Positions 52,245 through 60,653 of a DNA stretch of 64,000 bases are shown in pieces. The notes beneath the pieces are model-generated. The model saw nothing but the letters and a program-made list of their open reading frames with translations, was not told the origin of the DNA and searched no databases. The first letter of the stretch is position 1. Every line of letters begins with the position of its first letter. This DNA is from Oceanisphaera profunda (GTDB taxonomy: Bacteria; Pseudomonadota; Gammaproteobacteria; Enterobacterales; Aeromonadaceae), in contig NZ_CP021377.1 in NCBI RefSeq assembly GCF_002157895.1, positions 310,001 to 374,000 of the forward strand. The letters run 5' to 3'. A program made the position numbers and the translations under genes.

Positions 52245-53951
52245 TTGGAACTCTATCAACTCTCTACAACAACGGTATTGCTGTTGTTGGCGGCTTTTTA
52301 CGGCGGCACCTATTTTTTAACCACCTTTATTAAAAAAGACCAAGAAGACACCGATGCCTTTATGGTGTCTAACCAACGCATCGGCTTTGGTATGGGTGCC
52401 GCCAGTATGACCGCCACCTGGATTTGGGCCGCCTCGTTTTATGCGGCCGCCACCTCAGGTTATACATACGGTGTCTCGGGCCCGCTGCATTATGGGCTAT
52501 GGGGTGCGCTGATGATTTTATTTATCTATCCGTTTGGCCGCCGCTTTCGAGCATTGGCACCTAAGGCGCATACCTTGGGCGAGCTGATTCATGCGCGCCA
52601 CGGTTCATCCAGCCAGCTGATTTTAGCCTTCTCAAACCTCTTGGGCAGTATCATCAGCTTAATGGTGAACTTTACCGCCGCCGGTGCCTTGGTGGCCGTG
52701 CTCTCGCCTTTGTCATTTCAAACCGGCATCGCGATTGCCGGTGTCGGCGTGCTCAGCTATACCTTGTGGTCGGGCTTTAGGGCCTCGGTGTTTACCGATT
52801 TCGCGCAATTAGTGGCGCTGATGGGTATCTCGATTGTGATTATTCCTGCGGTATTATTTGCCATGGGTGGCCCGAGCGTGATGCTCGAGGGTTTCAATAA
52901 TATGACCTTAGAGCAGACCAGCTTGTTCTCGATGGATGCCATCTTAAACCAAGGTGCGCCCTTCTTTATCGCGGTGTTGGCCTATGCCATAGGTAACCAA
53001 ACCATTTCTCAGCGGCTGTTTGCGGTAAATAAAAACCACATTAAATCGACCTTCTTAACCGCCACCTTGGGCTACGGCGCTATCGTGATCGGCTTAGGTA
53101 TGATTGGTTTAATGGCGCTCACCTTAGGCGTAGAGCCCCTTAACGGTGAAGGCAATAACCTGATCCCACAAATGGTATCGACTTACCTATCGCCGGTGTT
53201 TATTGGCTTATTCTTTATCTTGGTAATTGGTTCATTGTCGTCCACCGCCGACTCCGACTTATCGGCGCTGTCTGCCATCGTAATGGCCGATGTGTACGGT
53301 AAAAACTTAGCGAAAGGTAAAGTCGACCCTAAACGCATGCTGTTTATTGGTCGCATGACCATGGTGGCTGCCACTATGATCGGTATCATTCTCGCCAGTT
53401 ACTCGTTTGATATTTTAGTGATGCTGGTATTTGTGGGTGCCTTGTGGGGAGCCATAGTGTTCCCAGTAATCGCCAGTTGCTATTGGGATCGCATTACTAA
53501 CGCCGCCTTTACCAGTGCCGTGCTTACCGGTTTGGCCTTGTTCTGTATCTCACGTTTCGAACTGTTGTCCATGACCGGATTTACAGGCCTCTTGTTTGAG
53601 CTGCTGGCCTTTATTGGTGCTGGCGTGGTGATCGGCTTAATGGCCTTTGGCTTCTTCGGTAAGTGGGCAGGCTTTGTGGCCGGTACCATTGCCGCCTTGG
53701 CCATGACCTATTTCGCTACCGGTTTCTTACGGGAATACACGGTATTGCTGTCATCACTGGTGGCCTACGGCTCCAGTACCTTAGTATGCGTGGTGATGAG
53801 CTTATTGAATAAAGAGCGTTTCGACTTTGATTTGATCGCCCAGCGCGTGGGTCATTATGACAACCGAAACGAGCTGGCCGAAGCCCTCAAAAATAAAAAA
53901 AGTCCAGGCAATGCGGGCTTAAACCCTGCTCGTTTGGCTAAGGAGTCTTAA
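52245..53951 (+). CDS. Sodium:solute symporter family protein
   Basis: An inner-membrane symporter of the SSS family with 13-14 predicted helices (568 residues from the chosen start). It has the sodium-site sequence TATWIWAASFYAAATSGYTYG, GALMILFIYPFGRRFRALAPKAHTLGE, and FILVIGSLSSTADSDLSALSAIVMADVYGK with the paired Ser residues of the sodium site. The likely start is TTG at 52245, because GGAGA lies six bases before it; ATG codons at 52233 and 52197 are in frame but lack a ribosome site. Its stop overlaps the start of a 43-codon gene. Solute unknown; relatives carry urea, amino acids, carboxylates or choline-like compounds. Confidence 0.9.
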   Translation: MELYQLSTTTVLLLLAAFYGGTYFLTTFIKKDQEDTDAFMVSNQRIGFGMGAASMTATWIWAASFYAAATSGYTYGVSGPLHYGLWGALMILFIYPFGRRFRALAPKAHTLGELIHARHGSSSQLILAFSNLLGSIISLMVNFTAAGALVAVLSPLSFQTGIAIAGVGVLSYTLWSGFRASVFTDFAQLVALMGISIVIIPAVLFAMGGPSVMLEGFNNMTLEQTSLFSMDAILNQGAPFFIAVLAYAIGNQTISQRLFAVNKNHIKSTFLTATLGYGAIVIGLGMIGLMALTLGVEPLNGEGNNLIPQMVSTYLSPVFIGLFFILVIGSLSSTADSDLSALSAIVMADVYGKNLAKGKVDPKRMLFIGRMTMVAATMIGIILASYSFDILVMLVFVGALWGAIVFPVIASCYWDRITNAAFTSAVLTGLALFCISRFELLSMTGFTGLLFELLAFIGAGVVIGLMAFGFFGKWAGFVAGTIAALAMTYFATGFLREYTVLLSSLVAYGSSTLVCVVMSLLNKERFDFDLIAQRVGHYDNRNELAEALKNKKSPGNAGLNPARLAKES

Positions 53952-54082
53952 TGAACGAATTAACGCTAGGTATCTATATATTAATCTGGCCCGCTCTTAC
54001 CTTAGGCATCTTATGGGTCATTTGCCGTGCGGTATGGAAAGACATTAAGACGGCGAAAAAAGAAAAACGCGGTTTAGTGTAA
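53951..54082 (+). CDS. Small membrane subunit of the symporter
   Basis: A 43-residue protein with one membrane helix (LGIYILIWPALTLGILWVIC) and a basic tail (RAVWKDIKTAKKEKRG). The start shares one base with the symporter stop (TAATG), and AAGGAG lies just upstream, so it is translated with the symporter. Similar small proteins, annotated as putative transporter small subunits, follow symporter genes of this type. A perfect terminator follows 36 bases later. Confidence 0.82.
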   Translation: MNELTLGIYILIWPALTLGILWVICRAVWKDIKTAKKEKRGLV

Positions 54083-54118
54083 GCCTAGCTTTAGGTGTAA
54101 CACGCAAACAGCAGTAAC

Positions 54119-54153
54119 AATAAGGCGAGCCCTAGGGCTCGCCTTATTTTTTT
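54119..54153 (+). terminator. Terminator of the symporter operon
   Basis: A perfect 30-bp palindrome (AATAAGGCGAGCCCT and its complement) followed by five more T residues. The NRDE gene ends just beyond on the other strand, so it may act in both directions. Confidence 0.93.
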
Positions 54154-54173
54154 GGTTAATTGACAGATTTTCG

Positions 54174-54947
54174 TTATGCACTGGGCAGAATAAGTTGCAG
54201 GCACTGGGTACTGAGTAGCTCTGCATGAGCACCACGGCTGCGCTCGATGATATCGAGTTGCTGACCTTTAATGCACAAATAGGTTTGAGCACGGGTGCCA
54301 TAAGTAGGGCTGTGAATAAACGCCGAGGACAAGAGTAATTCCAGCTCAGGGCTTACGCCGGTATCAGGTAAAGAGTCGGGTGCGGCCTGAGTGGCGTCGT
54401 CTAGCAAGGCAAACGCGGAGGCTTCACCTGTATCGTCTAACTGGGCTAACCCCTGCTTAAGGCGGATCAGTTTGGGCCAAGGCGTGTTGAGCTGGGCATT
54501 AGATAAACCATAGCTACCCGCATTTAAGCGCCTTGCCTCACCACCAAGGCGATTGCCGCCATACCAAAGCTCACCCTGCTCCTGATTCATAGCAAGGTCA
54601 CCCAACAACAGATTAAAACCGGCGTACTCCTTGCCTTGGCTAAGCACTTGCTCTAAATAGGCCTCTGGGCTTAATAAGCTGGTTAAAAAATTTGTCACCA
54701 GCTCACCACGACTGCGTTTACCGACATTCATCTGTGCTTCTCGTACATTGGTCAATGCCGCAAACCGACCGCTGCGATTTACTCCGAGCCAAGTGCCCCC
54801 CGCTTCTTGATCCCGCCCTGCCCATATATTGGGCGAATCTGGCCACCAATCCGCAGCAGCCGTGGGACGTGCATAAAACTCATCACGGTTGGCCAATAAC
54901 TGCAGCTGCCTAGCTTGGGGCTGCCACGAAAACGCAATCAAGCACAC
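54174..54947 (-). CDS. NRDE family protein (TANGO2-like)
   Basis: A 257-residue cytoplasmic protein of the NRDE/TANGO2 family, with a probable N-terminal-nucleophile fold. It starts GTG-TGC, so Met-Cys: the Cys at position 2 is conserved in the family and may be exposed by Met removal. The name-giving motif LLANRDEFYARPT (residues 17-29), AGGTWLGVNRSGRFAALTN and a YGLSN segment follow. AGGAA lies nine bases before the GTG. Function in bacteria is unclear; the human homologue is linked to heme and lipid handling. Alone, convergent with the symporter operon. Confidence 0.9.
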   Translation of the reverse strand: MCLIAFSWQPQARQLQLLANRDEFYARPTAAADWWPDSPNIWAGRDQEAGGTWLGVNRSGRFAALTNVREAQMNVGKRSRGELVTNFLTSLLSPEAYLEQVLSQGKEYAGFNLLLGDLAMNQEQGELWYGGNRLGGEARRLNAGSYGLSNAQLNTPWPKLIRLKQGLAQLDDTGEASAFALLDDATQAAPDSLPDTGVSPELELLLSSAFIHSPTYGTRAQTYLCIKGQQLDIIERSRGAHAELLSTQCLQLILPSA

Positions 54948-55315
54948 GAATTAGTTTCCTCAGGTAGTAAGTAACAAAACCACTTTATACTAATGCCCGT
55001 GAAATTGAGGCTTTTTGCGGGAGTAAATTCTGGAAAACACTATGGTTCACTTTACGGCGCAAGTGCTGTCTGAGGTTGAATAGCTAAAAACTATGCCGTT
55101 GGTAGAAAGAGCACCGTATGTTTCTTATTTAGCCTTCTTCCTGATGCACATCAGGATCTCGCCCTTATATTTTCTCCCTGAAATCGACTCAAATCTAACT
55201 TTAGACCTTAGTGCGAGACATCGGGCCAAGCCCGGTATAACAAGGAAACTAGCTCGGTCTGACAGCTTCTCTGACGTAATATGTATGACGTAATGCATAA
55301 AACGCCCCTCAGGGG
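54948..55315. repeat. Intergenic region with a CTGA..TCAGG repeat
   Basis: CTTCCTGATGCACATCAGGA followed by TCTCGCC (about 55135-55165), and GGGCCAAGCCCGGTATAACA (about 55220-55240), belong to the dispersed repeat family found at 40235, 44847 and 49386. No gene is supported here, although frames of 60-66 codons exist on both strands. Confidence 0.55.
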
Positions 55316-56155
55316 TCAAGGCTCTTCTTTGCGCTCACGCATAAAGCTGGCAAAACGCGGTTGCCGTTGTTGGGTTTCGCCTTGATAGCGATAAGTAACG
55401 GTAGAACCCACCGCAGGCGGGGTTTGGCGCTGCGCATCACTAAAGCCGGTACCTAAGCGAAACTGCCGACCATCCGGCGTTTCCACCAGCAGCGCACCCA
55501 GCATGCCTTGATACTTACCCAGCCCTGGCAAATGCGCCACTACCTTGGCTTCTGCATCTTGAAATTGCTTAAGCTTGAGTAAGCTTTGATTACGCCCCGC
55601 TTGGTAGCGACTGTGTTTATGGCGCAGCATTAAGCCCTCGCCGCCGCTCTTCTCTACGTCTTTTAACAACTTAGCGAGGGCCGTATTATCCGTGAGCCGC
55701 TGCTGCTCAATAAGCTGTAAGTAAGGCGTATCTATTGGCGTCAGTAATTGTTCCAGCTCGCTCAGTCTGGCTTCAAAGAGTGCATTGCTTTGGGGTAAAT
55801 CAAACACCATAAACCGAATTTGGCGCCATTCATCTTCTTGAGGCTGATAACGGCGCACCGCCGCCGAGAGCGCGTCAAACTGGCCGCGCCCCAGCCAAAG
55901 CTCGCCGTCTAAATGGGTACTGGGAAAGTCTGCCACAAACCAATCGGGCACCACAAAGCGATGCCCAGCCCGCGACCACAGAGCTTCACCATCCCAATAG
56001 GCGCGCACGCCATCGAGTTTTTCACTCACCCAATAACGGCTGGCATCTTGCTGCTGATAATTGGCGGCTAATTGCAGTGGCGGGGCATTAGGATGCGAAG
56101 CTGCGACCACCATAGTGACCACCGCCAGCGGTAATAATAAGGGAAGATAATTCAT
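55316..56155 (-). CDS. ATP-dependent DNA ligase with signal peptide (LigE type)
   Basis: A minimal ATP-dependent DNA ligase of 279 residues. The N-terminal LPLAVVTMVVAASHPNA is a probable signal peptide, so it should act in the periplasm. The adenylation motif EKLDGVRAYWD (KxDG, residue about 46) is present, then LDGELWLGRG (motif III-like), MVFDLP, GEGLMLRH (motif IV) and LLKLKQF (motif V); an OB-fold domain follows (residues 200-275). There is no DNA-binding third domain. Periplasmic ligases of this group seal nicks and have been linked to DNA uptake or extracellular DNA. Alone. The strong ATP-site motifs make identification good; location is inferred. Confidence 0.9.
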   Translation of the reverse strand: MNYLPLLLPLAVVTMVVAASHPNAPPLQLAANYQQQDASRYWVSEKLDGVRAYWDGEALWSRAGHRFVVPDWFVADFPSTHLDGELWLGRGQFDALSAAVRRYQPQEDEWRQIRFMVFDLPQSNALFEARLSELEQLLTPIDTPYLQLIEQQRLTDNTALAKLLKDVEKSGGEGLMLRHKHSRYQAGRNQSLLKLKQFQDAEAKVVAHLPGLGKYQGMLGALLVETPDGRQFRLGTGFSDAQRQTPPAVGSTVTYRYQGETQQRQPRFASFMRERKEEP

Positions 56156-56302
56156 ATAAGCCCTCCTTGGCCTATGAACGCTTGATTAACACCATCAAGC
56201 ACCCATAAGCATAGGAGAGAACACAGTAATCAGTTCTTAAGCCGCTAGCCGCGTGACATTTTATGTCATGAGTAAAAACCGTAAGTAAGGTGTGCAGCGC
56301 CC

Positions 56303-57511
56303 TTAAAGCTTACTTTGATCGGGTTTGACTTTAATGGGCCGTGCCGCCGACCAGCCGCTGGCCAATTGGCCCAGCTGTAAGGCCAGCAGTAACAATAATG
56401 CCCACTGCCAATGACCGCTGATATCACGCATTAACCCTAATGACACCGGCCCTAAGGCGGCCAGCAAATAACCAATGCTTTGTGCCATGGCCGACAGCGC
56501 CGTGGCCTGCGCCGTGTTCTCGGCACGCAGCACAAAGAAGGACAAAGCCAAGCTTAATGCACTGCCACAACCCATGCCGATAAATGACGCCCACAACAAA
56601 GGGGCCGCATTAGGCTGCCACCAAATACCTGCAATACCGATGAAAGACACCATAAAAGTGCCCACTACTAGCAGCCGCTGGTTAGCCATTTTTGCCGCTA
56701 AAATCGGCACAAATAAGTTGAAGGGAATACTTACCAAGTTAATCAAGGCCGTGGCCGTGCCCGCTTGATGGGCATCTAAGCCATTTTCAAGCAGTATTTT
56801 CGGCAACCAAGTGGCCATGGAATAAAAATAAAACGACTGCAGACCCATATAAAAGGTAATCGACCAAGCGATTTTATCCCGCCATAAGCTCACTCGCTGC
56901 CGGTTAGCCGGGCGCCCCACTGTCTTCACTTTGAGCATTGGCAGCCAAAACAGCACGCTAAACAAAGGCAACACCGCCCACAATGCGACTGGATAGCGCC
57001 AATCGCCAAACTGCTCTAATAAGGGGATCGCCAAAAACACGCCCATACCGGCGCCTAGGCTTAAGGTCACCGAATACAGGCCAGTCATCAAACCCACTTG
57101 ACGCGGGAAAAAGGCTTTTACTAGTCCCGGTATCAACACATTAAGTACGGCAATGGCACAGCCTAATAATAAGGTGCCCACTATCACTAACGCATAGCTA
57201 TCAAGCAGTCGAAAACCCACGCCTAGGCTTATCACCATTAAGCCTGCGATAGAAATCCATTGTGGAGCCCAACGTCTGGTGAGCCAAGGGACGCAAATCG
57301 ACATGCCAGCAAAACAGAGCAGCGGCAAGGTGGTTAATAAACTAAAGGCACTGGCGCTGATCTGCAGGCTGTCACGAATTTCCATGACGAGCGGGCCCAC
57401 GACCACCAAGCCGCCGCGCAGATTAGCCGCTGCCAACATAAGCGCCACTATGGCCAAGACGGCGATCACTGGGCGACCAACGAAAGGACCCGTTGGCGAG
57501 GATGATGACAT
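56303..57511 (-). CDS. CynX/NimT family MFS transporter
   Basis: A 402-residue major facilitator with 12 membrane helices, of the CynX/NimT (cyanate or nitroimidazole) group. Visible features: LMLAAANLRGGLVVVGPL in helix 1, RLLDSYALVIVGTLLLG, VPWLTRRWAPQWIS in the helix 2-3 loop, and GMGCGSALSLALSFFVLRA. AGGAAT precedes the ATG. The substrate is not known, and no cyn genes or the AraC-type nimR are beside it. Divergent from mobA. Good family assignment, weak substrate assignment. Confidence 0.9.
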   Translation of the reverse strand: MSSSSPTGPFVGRPVIAVLAIVALMLAAANLRGGLVVVGPLVMEIRDSLQISASAFSLLTTLPLLCFAGMSICVPWLTRRWAPQWISIAGLMVISLGVGFRLLDSYALVIVGTLLLGCAIAVLNVLIPGLVKAFFPRQVGLMTGLYSVTLSLGAGMGVFLAIPLLEQFGDWRYPVALWAVLPLFSVLFWLPMLKVKTVGRPANRQRVSLWRDKIAWSITFYMGLQSFYFYSMATWLPKILLENGLDAHQAGTATALINLVSIPFNLFVPILAAKMANQRLLVVGTFMVSFIGIAGIWWQPNAAPLLWASFIGMGCGSALSLALSFFVLRAENTAQATALSAMAQSIGYLLAALGPVSLGLMRDISGHWQWALLLLLALQLGQLASGWSAARPIKVKPDQSKL

Positions 57512-57718
57512 GAAGATTCCTTATTTTCAGTAGGCTGTGTCTTGGCCAAATATGCACCAAGATAGACACAGTGCAGAACGAGAGGGGTAGACCTGACCGC
57601 CCTTAAGTAAGCAGAGGCGACCAAATGCAAGCGGACCATGGTAGGATCTGTGTTTGATGAGCGCAAGCCGTAAACACCCGCGCTGGCGCATTACCCGCTT
57701 ATTAGGTTAAGGAATCCA

Positions 57719-58384
57719 ATGCTGAGCCCAGAGAAAATAAGCGCCGTGATTTTAGCCGGTGGCGAAGGTCGGCGCATGCAAGGGGCCGATAAAGGACTAC
57801 TAACGTTATGGGGCCAGCCGTTAGTGGCGCACTTGTTGGCTCGCCTCACCCCGCAAGTGGCACAGGTGCTGATCAATGCCAATCGTAATCAAGAGACGTA
57901 TCAAGGCTATGGCCCCGTATTTAGCGACCACGCTTGCAATAACGACGAGCACCCAGCCACCGACTTAGCTCCCCCATTTTTTGATGGCGCCGATTTTGCT
58001 GGCCCCTTGGCCGGATTGGCCGCGGGCCTGCGCCAAGCCGAGCATGACTGGGTGCTGTTTGTGCCCTGTGATAGCCCACTGGTACCGCTGGATTTAGCCA
58101 ACAGGCTCGCTGCGGCAATTAGCCACACTGGGCAAATTGCCGTGACGGATGATGGCGAACGCTTACATGCGGCCACCGTTTTGCTGCACAAATCCTTATT
58201 GCCCTCACTGCACGCTTACTTAGCCGCAGGCGATCGTAAATTGCAGTTATGGTACCAACGCCATGAACTGCTCAAGGTCGACTTCAGCGACCAGCGCGCG
58301 GCTTTTACCAATATCAATACGCCAGCGGCGCTAGCGGAGTTGGAAGAGAGCGGTGCCCTTCATCCTCTCTTCCAGCGGCGCTAG
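57719..58384 (+). CDS. mobA: Molybdenum cofactor guanylyltransferase MobA
   Basis: MobA attaches GMP to molybdopterin to form the guanine dinucleotide cofactor used by DMSO reductase-type enzymes. The 221-residue protein shows ISAVILAGGEGRRMQGADKG at the N-terminus, VLINANRN, FAGPLAGLAAGL and FVPCDSPLVP, and FTNINTPAAL near the end. AAGGAAT precedes the ATG. The 3' end is altered: a perfect 50-bp tandem duplication covers the last codons, so the reading ends HPLFQRR instead of continuing into the ancestral end, HPLLYPVDD, still encoded after the second copy. Activity is probably intact since the change is at the very end. Confidence 0.95.
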   Translation: MLSPEKISAVILAGGEGRRMQGADKGLLTLWGQPLVAHLLARLTPQVAQVLINANRNQETYQGYGPVFSDHACNNDEHPATDLAPPFFDGADFAGPLAGLAAGLRQAEHDWVLFVPCDSPLVPLDLANRLAAAISHTGQIAVTDDGERLHAATVLLHKSLLPSLHAYLAAGDRKLQLWYQRHELLKVDFSDQRAAFTNINTPAALAELEESGALHPLFQRR

Positions 58385-58421
58385 CGGAGTTGGAAGAGAG
58401 CGGTGCCCTTCATCCTCTCTT
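58322..58421 (+). repeat. Perfect 50-bp tandem duplication across the mobA stop
   Basis: The unit starting CCAGCGGCGCTAGCGGAGTT occurs at 58322-58371 and again, identical, at 58372-58421. Fifty is not a multiple of three, so the second copy is read in another frame and gives a new stop codon at 58382-58384. Confidence 0.97.
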
Positions 58422-59276
58422 ATATCCCGTAGATGACTGATGATGCTGTTTACAGGCAACTCGATGCTTGTAAAGAGGCAACAGAGATCGCCTCCCGCGA
58501 CCGTGAAATGCCAAGGACGGCATTTTCCGAGCCCCCATGGATGGGTTTATGGCGTGTCGTGAAAGGTGGCTGTGTTGCCTCTAACACTCCAAGCCTTAAA
58601 ATAGATCAAATATTTAGTGAGATTGGTATAACAAAGAGCCGTGACAAAAATTTTCCTGATTACGTATGAACCTCAGCCACTGTACCGTCCTGTTTAGGTT
58701 TGTTCTTTTGTAGCTGCCAACTTGTTCGGCAGGCCTGCATCGCTTGCATTTTAAAATTCAAATATAAAAGCGTGCAGAAGTACCGTTCACGAAGATGCTA
58801 AGCAGTCCGCCATAACTAATGTGGATAGCCAAGATCCAAACTGCGGCGAAGCTCTCTTCGCTAAAGAGGACTTCGCCAGGCCAGCGTAGCTGAATGGGGT
58901 TTTAAATCTCAAAACAAAAACAACACCGTGGCGAATAAATTGCCACCTACAAAAGACGGTTACTTTGTAGCCCGCAACTTGTTCGCGGGGCCTGCGAAGC
59001 AGGATGGGGGTTAAATCTGAAAACCAAACCAAAACCGTGCTGAATACTTTTTACCGAAAATAAGGGCACCTACAAGGTCAAAACCAAGCGCTAAAACAGT
59101 AGCGAAGGAGTCTTGAATCTTTAAGAGCCCGTAACTAAAAAATCCACGTTAGTTCCGTAGCATTACTTATACCTGCAAATCATTGAATATACTGATAAAT
59201 AAAATGACTAAAGTATGGCTGATCATTGTGGGTAATCAGGAAAATTTTAGTCTTTAAATCATGTTATTACAGGATC
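58422..59276. repeat. Intergenic repeats and composite repeat copy B
   Basis: 58820-59173 is copy B of the composite repeat at 31185. It includes REP-like two-hairpin elements at 58710-58750 and 58967-59006 (stem CCCGC, loop AACTTGTTC) and an inverted one near 58927-58957 (stem GTGGC, loop AATTTATTC). The 58433-58669 frame looks like repeat, not a gene. Between 59174 and 59276 nothing is recognised. Confidence 0.7.
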
Positions 59277-59304
59277 AAAAAAGGACGCCGAAGCGTCCTT
59301 TTTT
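59277..59304 (-). terminator. Terminator of fabB
   Basis: AAAAAAGGACGC-CGAA-GCGTCCTTTTTT, a 12-bp perfect stem with a tetraloop and T runs on both strands, lies 30 bases after the fabB stop codon. Confidence 0.93.
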
Positions 59305-59333
59305 AGTATTGGCTCAAGCCACAGTATAAAGGA

Positions 59334-60548
59334 TTAACCTTTGTATTTACTGAATACTAAGCTGGCGTTAGTGCCGCCGAAACCGAAGCTGTTTGACATT
59401 ACAGTGTCTAATTCCACTTCTTTGTATTCGGTCACGATAGGCAGATTTTTCGCCTTTTCGTCCAGCTCGGTAATATTGATGCTCGGCGCGATAAAACCGT
59501 GCTCCATCATCAGCAAGGAGTACACGGCTTCGTGTACACCTGCCGCACCCAGCGCATGACCGGTCATGGCTTTAGTGGCAGAGATGAAAGGCGCGTTATC
59601 ACCAAACAAATTGTTGATAGCTTCCAACTCTTTTACATCGCCCACTGGCGTTGAAGTGCCGTGGGTGTTGATGTACTGCACGGCCGCAGGTGCGGTGGCC
59701 ATGGCTTGTTGCATGCAACGTACCGCGCCCTCGCCTGATGGTGCAACCATGTCGTAGCCGTCAGAAGTAGCACCGTAGCCGGTAATTTCAGCGTAGATTT
59801 TAGCGCCACGCTTCAACGCGTGCTCTAATTCTTCTACTACTACCATGCCGCCGCCGCCAGAGATGACGAAGCCATCACGGCCCGCATCATAGGTACGAGA
59901 AGCCAGTTCAGGGGTGTCGTTATATTTGCTCGACAATGCACCCATGGCATCAAATTGCAGGGCTAGCGTCCAGTCCACTTCTTCACCACCACCGGCGAAG
60001 ACGATGTCTTGTTTGCCCAATTGAATTTGCTCTAACGCATGGCCAATACAGTGTGCAGAAGTCGCACAGGCGGAACTGATGGTGTAGTTGATGCCTTTAA
60101 TTTTAAACGGCGTCGCCAAGCAAGCAGACACGGTCGAAGACATGGTACGTGGCACCATGTAAGGACCCACGCGACGCACGCCTTTGGTACGCAAAATATC
60201 GCACGCTTCAATCTGGTTTTTAGAAGAAGCACCACCTGAACCGGCCACTAAGCCAGTGCGCTCGTTCGATACCATGGACTCATCAAGGCCAGCGTCCTTA
60301 ATGGCTTCTTCCATAGAAAGATAGGCAAAGGCGGCGGCATCACCCATAAAACGCATCACTTTGCGGTCTATGTGCTCTGATGGAACCATGTTTATGTTTC
60401 CCCAAACATGGCTGCGCAAGTTATGATCGGCGAATTGCTGGGAGAAGCTAATACCGGAGCGGCCCGCCTTGAGTGAGGCCAAAACCTCTTCTTGATTGTT
60501 ACCAATGCTCGACACCACACCGATACCGGTAATGACTGCTCTTCTCAT
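59334..60548 (-). CDS. fabB: 3-oxoacyl-[acyl-carrier-protein] synthase I FabB
   Basis: FabB condenses malonyl-ACP with acyl-ACP and is needed for unsaturated fatty acid elongation. The 404-residue enzyme (406 in E. coli) begins [17 protein letters not shown], has the active cysteine in [15 protein letters not shown] (around residue 163), the catalytic His pair in [11 protein letters not shown] and [12 protein letters not shown], and FGFGGTNAS at the end. Divergent from mnmC, the same arrangement as in E. coli. Single gene with its own terminator. Secure. Confidence 0.97.
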   Translation of the reverse strand: MRRAVITGIGVVSSIGNNQEEVLASLKAGRSGISFSQQFADHNLRSHVWGNINMVPSEHIDRKVMRFMGDAAAFAYLSMEEAIKDAGLDESMVSNERTGLVAGSGGASSKNQIEACDILRTKGVRRVGPYMVPRTMSSTVSACLATPFKIKGINYTISSACATSAHCIGHALEQIQLGKQDIVFAGGGEEVDWTLALQFDAMGALSSKYNDTPELASRTYDAGRDGFVISGGGGMVVVEELEHALKRGAKIYAEITGYGATSDGYDMVAPSGEGAVRCMQQAMATAPAAVQYINTHGTSTPVGDVKELEAINNLFGDNAPFISATKAMTGHALGAAGVHEAVYSLLMMEHGFIAPSINITELDEKAKNLPIVTEYKEVELDTVMSNSFGFGGTNASLVFSKYKG

Positions 60549-60653
60549 CTCTCTATCCTACTGTCTTGATTTGCCGACAATTCTAACCATAAAGAAAGGT
60601 TAAAGTGGTCTGCTTTCACATAAAATAGCCGCTTTTACGGCCCCGGAGGTTTA

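Noticed and set aside
58433-58669. A 78-codon plus-strand frame after mobA
   Set aside because: It lies in repeat-rich intergenic DNA, its sequence includes palindrome-like tracts (ATGCCAAGGACGGCAT), and it has no ribosome site or recognisable protein pattern.
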